From NCBI GenBank assembly GCA_947631955.1, contig CANRNJ010000001.1, forward strand, positions 1 to 64,000: a stretch of 64,000 bases of DNA. Direction: 5' to 3'. This stretch comes from an uncultured Lachnospiraceae bacterium. Lineage in GTDB: Bacteria > Bacillota > Clostridia > Lachnospirales > Lachnospiraceae. A model generated the notes under the pieces. That model was given only the letters and a program-made list of their open reading frames with translations. It did no database searches and had not been told where the DNA came from. Below, one piece after another: positions 62,437 through 64,000 of this stretch (position 1 is the stretch's first letter; each line of letters begins with the position of its first letter). Made by a program: the position numbers and the translations under genes.

Positions 62437-63555
62437 TTATATTCTGACCAGTTCGTACTCGTTGGTTCCCAATCCGATCTTTACCGCATGGGCGATGCAG
62501 CTCTTCCACTCCGTATCCGGGTGCGTCATATGGAAATGATCGTGCTTTTCCTCATTGCCAAGCTTCTTCACGTTCTCGCCTAACACGCTGCTCTCCACAG
62601 GCGACATCTGGTTGCACAGATCGGCGCACGCCTGATCCAAGGCTACGGGGTCAAAGGATGCCAGCATACCGACGTCCGGAATGATCGGAATGTCATTTTC
62701 CGAATGGCAGTCGCAGTTGGGCGACACGTCGCAGATCAGCGAAATATGGAAGCACGGGCGGTCCTTGCAGACAGCCAGACAATATTCCGCCATCTTATAA
62801 TTGAGCATCGCGATGGAGTCGTTATAGTCGGCAGCGATCGCGTCCTTGGGACATACCGCCAGACAGCGGCCGCACCCCACACACTTATTATGGTCGATAT
62901 GCGCTTTTCTATTCTCGATCACAGGCGCTCCGTGCGCGCATATCCTGTCGCAGGAACCGCAGCCGATGCACAAGGACTCGTCAACGCTGGGCTTCCCGTC
63001 ACAGTGCTGCTCCATCTTGCCTGCTCTGGAGCCGCTGCCCATGCCGAGATTCTTGATCGTTCCGCCGAAGCCCGCCATCTCATGGCCCTTAAAATGGGTC
63101 AGCGATATGATGATGTCGGCGTCCATGATCGCCTGACCGATCTTGGCTTCCTTCACATATTCCCCGTCGATTGGCACGACCGCTTCGTCCGTTCCCTTTA
63201 ATCCGTCGGCAATAATGACGTGGCACCCGGTCTGATAAGGGGAAAAGCCGTTCACATAGGCCGTTTCCAAATGATCCAGCGCATTTTTCCGGCTGCCGAC
63301 ATAGAGCGTGTTGCAGTCGGTCAAAAAAGGCTTTCCGCCCCGCTCTTTTACATAATCCGCCACCACTCTGGCATAGTTCGGCCTCAGAAACGCCAGATTG
63401 CCGTACTCGCCGAAATGAATCTTGATCGCGGCATATTTATCCGTAAAATCGATCTGTTCAAACCCCGCCGTCTTCATCAGGCGGTGCAGCTTCTGCAGCA
63501 GATTTTCCTGCTCCGTCGCTTTAAAACTTGTAAAATACACCTTTGCTTTCTCCAT
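62437..63555 (-). CDS. DUF362 protein with two [4Fe-4S] ferredoxin motifs
   Basis: The 372-residue protein starts at the ATG at 63555 after GGAGG. A DUF362 domain (AAIKIHFGEYGNLAFLRPN, LTHFKGHEMAGFGGTIKNLG) is interrupted by a two-cluster ferredoxin, CIGCGSCDRICAHGAP and CVGCGRCLAVCPKDAI. The domain is widespread in anaerobes, of unknown reaction, likely electron transfer. It follows directly on the aminopeptidase in the same direction. Confidence 0.9.
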   Translation of the reverse strand: MEKAKVYFTSFKATEQENLLQKLHRLMKTAGFEQIDFTDKYAAIKIHFGEYGNLAFLRPNYARVVADYVKERGGKPFLTDCNTLYVGSRKNALDHLETAYVNGFSPYQTGCHVIIADGLKGTDEAVVPIDGEYVKEAKIGQAIMDADIIISLTHFKGHEMAGFGGTIKNLGMGSGSRAGKMEQHCDGKPSVDESLCIGCGSCDRICAHGAPVIENRKAHIDHNKCVGCGRCLAVCPKDAIAADYNDSIAMLNYKMAEYCLAVCKDRPCFHISLICDVSPNCDCHSENDIPIIPDVGMLASFDPVALDQACADLCNQMSPVESSVLGENVKKLGNEEKHDHFHMTHPDTEWKSCIAHAVKIGLGTNEYELVRI

Positions 63556-63584
63556 GCTGACCTCCATTCCCATCCCGGAGCGTT

Positions 63585-64000
63585 CTAATCGAACATCTTG
63601 AACCGCTCGCTGATAATCGCATACTGTTCCTTGATCTTTAAGTACAGTCCGATCGTGTTTTCCTTTTCCTTTTCAAACTCCTTGATGATCTGATCGTAGT
63701 TGCGCTCTAAGCTTGACACCACGTTTTTATTGATCTTGCCGTTCTCGGCATCGCCCGTCATGATCTCCAGTATCTTCTCTTTGCTGAACGGCTCCTTGTA
63801 ACTCCGTTTGCCGTACAGCGCGCTTAAGATATCCGCCACCGCGATGATCTGCTGTGGAAGCGTCAAATCCGCCGCCGTCAGCCCTTTGTGGTATCCCGTG
63901 CCGTCCAGTTTCTCATGATGTCTGACCGCGATCTGCAGTACCGAGTCGTCCACAACTCCTTCCAGTATCATCTCTGTGATGCGCACATGCGCCTTCATGA
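63585..64000 (-). CDS. HD-GYP domain protein, C-terminal part (runs off window)
   Basis: The readable 137 residues carry AVRHHEKLDGTGYHKGLTAA, the GYP portion of an HD-GYP domain, and YGKRSYKEPFSKEKILEIM, then a helical tail. The HD portion and N terminus lie beyond the window edge, so the first ATG seen (63998) is likely internal. HD-GYP proteins hydrolyse cyclic di-GMP, so the window has both a candidate cyclase (GGDEF) and a candidate phosphodiesterase. Confidence 0.85.
   Translation of the reverse strand, partial: MKAHVRITEMILEGVVDDSVLQIAVRHHEKLDGTGYHKGLTAADLTLPQQIIAVADILSALYGKRSYKEPFSKEKILEIMTGDAENGKINKNVVSSLERNYDQIIKEFEKEKENTIGLYLKIKEQYAIISERFKMFD

Noticed and set aside
1-64000. CRISPR array or retron
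   Set aside because: No regularly spaced repeats with unique spacers and no reverse transcriptase were seen; the repeats found are few, far apart and next to integrase remnants.

Overview
The window looks like a chromosomal segment of an anaerobic Clostridia bacterium, probably Lachnospiraceae. The reasons are AGGAGG-type ribosome sites, rubrerythrin, a CD3324-family protein, an RNHCP protein, lantibiotic-immunity and Bce-type ABC modules, and a GT-C rich surface-glycan operon. No rRNA, tRNA or CRISPR array was seen. This assignment is inference, because no marker gene is present.

Region 1 (1-15.6 kb) is an AT-rich accessory island with nearly all genes on the minus strand. It holds a truncated EVE-like nuclease, a RhuM-Doc protein, a broken GmrSD-type (DUF262/DUF1524) gene, an intact methyltransferase-HerA-NurA operon, HicAB, a decayed IS200/IS605 transposase, a Fic-like gene with a damaged motif, and a 992-residue primase-helicase-PLD protein of TOTE type. 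Region 2 (15.9-31 kb) contains three peptide-sensing or antimicrobial-resistance modules, each an ABC transporter with its own two-component system: CprABC/SpaFEG-like, BceAB-like, and a LytTR/GHKL-linked one. It is followed by a ferredoxin aldo/keto reductase and a GGDEF protein. Region 3 (33-45.4 kb) is again accessory: a relB-like remnant, Fic, integrase C-terminal remnants, a PHP phosphatase, two acetyltransferases, MATE and AraC, a second near-identical RhuM-Doc copy, a RelE/Phd pair, and a HEPN-Fic pair. Region 4 (45.5-64 kb) looks like ordinary chromosome: a nine-gene glycan/surface operon (47.6-58.5 kb), an Ala-rich secreted protein with a divergent Xre regulator, rubrerythrin, aminopeptidase P, a DUF362 ferredoxin protein and the end of an HD-GYP protein.

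The most unusual structure joins regions 1 and 3. A roughly 44-bp element ending in a tandem 11-bp unit (TGGTGTAGTAA) recurs in one orientation beside minus-strand defence or toxin genes. In two places it lies just downstream of the C-terminal remnant of a tyrosine recombinase. A second conserved block (CTGCCGTGGCAG-like) recurs four times. Together these look like recombination-site scars, with toxin and defence genes lying between them like cassettes. Five Fido-fold proteins lie within 45 kb, two of them a duplicated unit. The best candidates for under-described systems are the MTase-HerA-NurA operon (NurA carries an inserted zinc ribbon), the Fic-HEPN pair, and the repeat-bounded cassette array itself.
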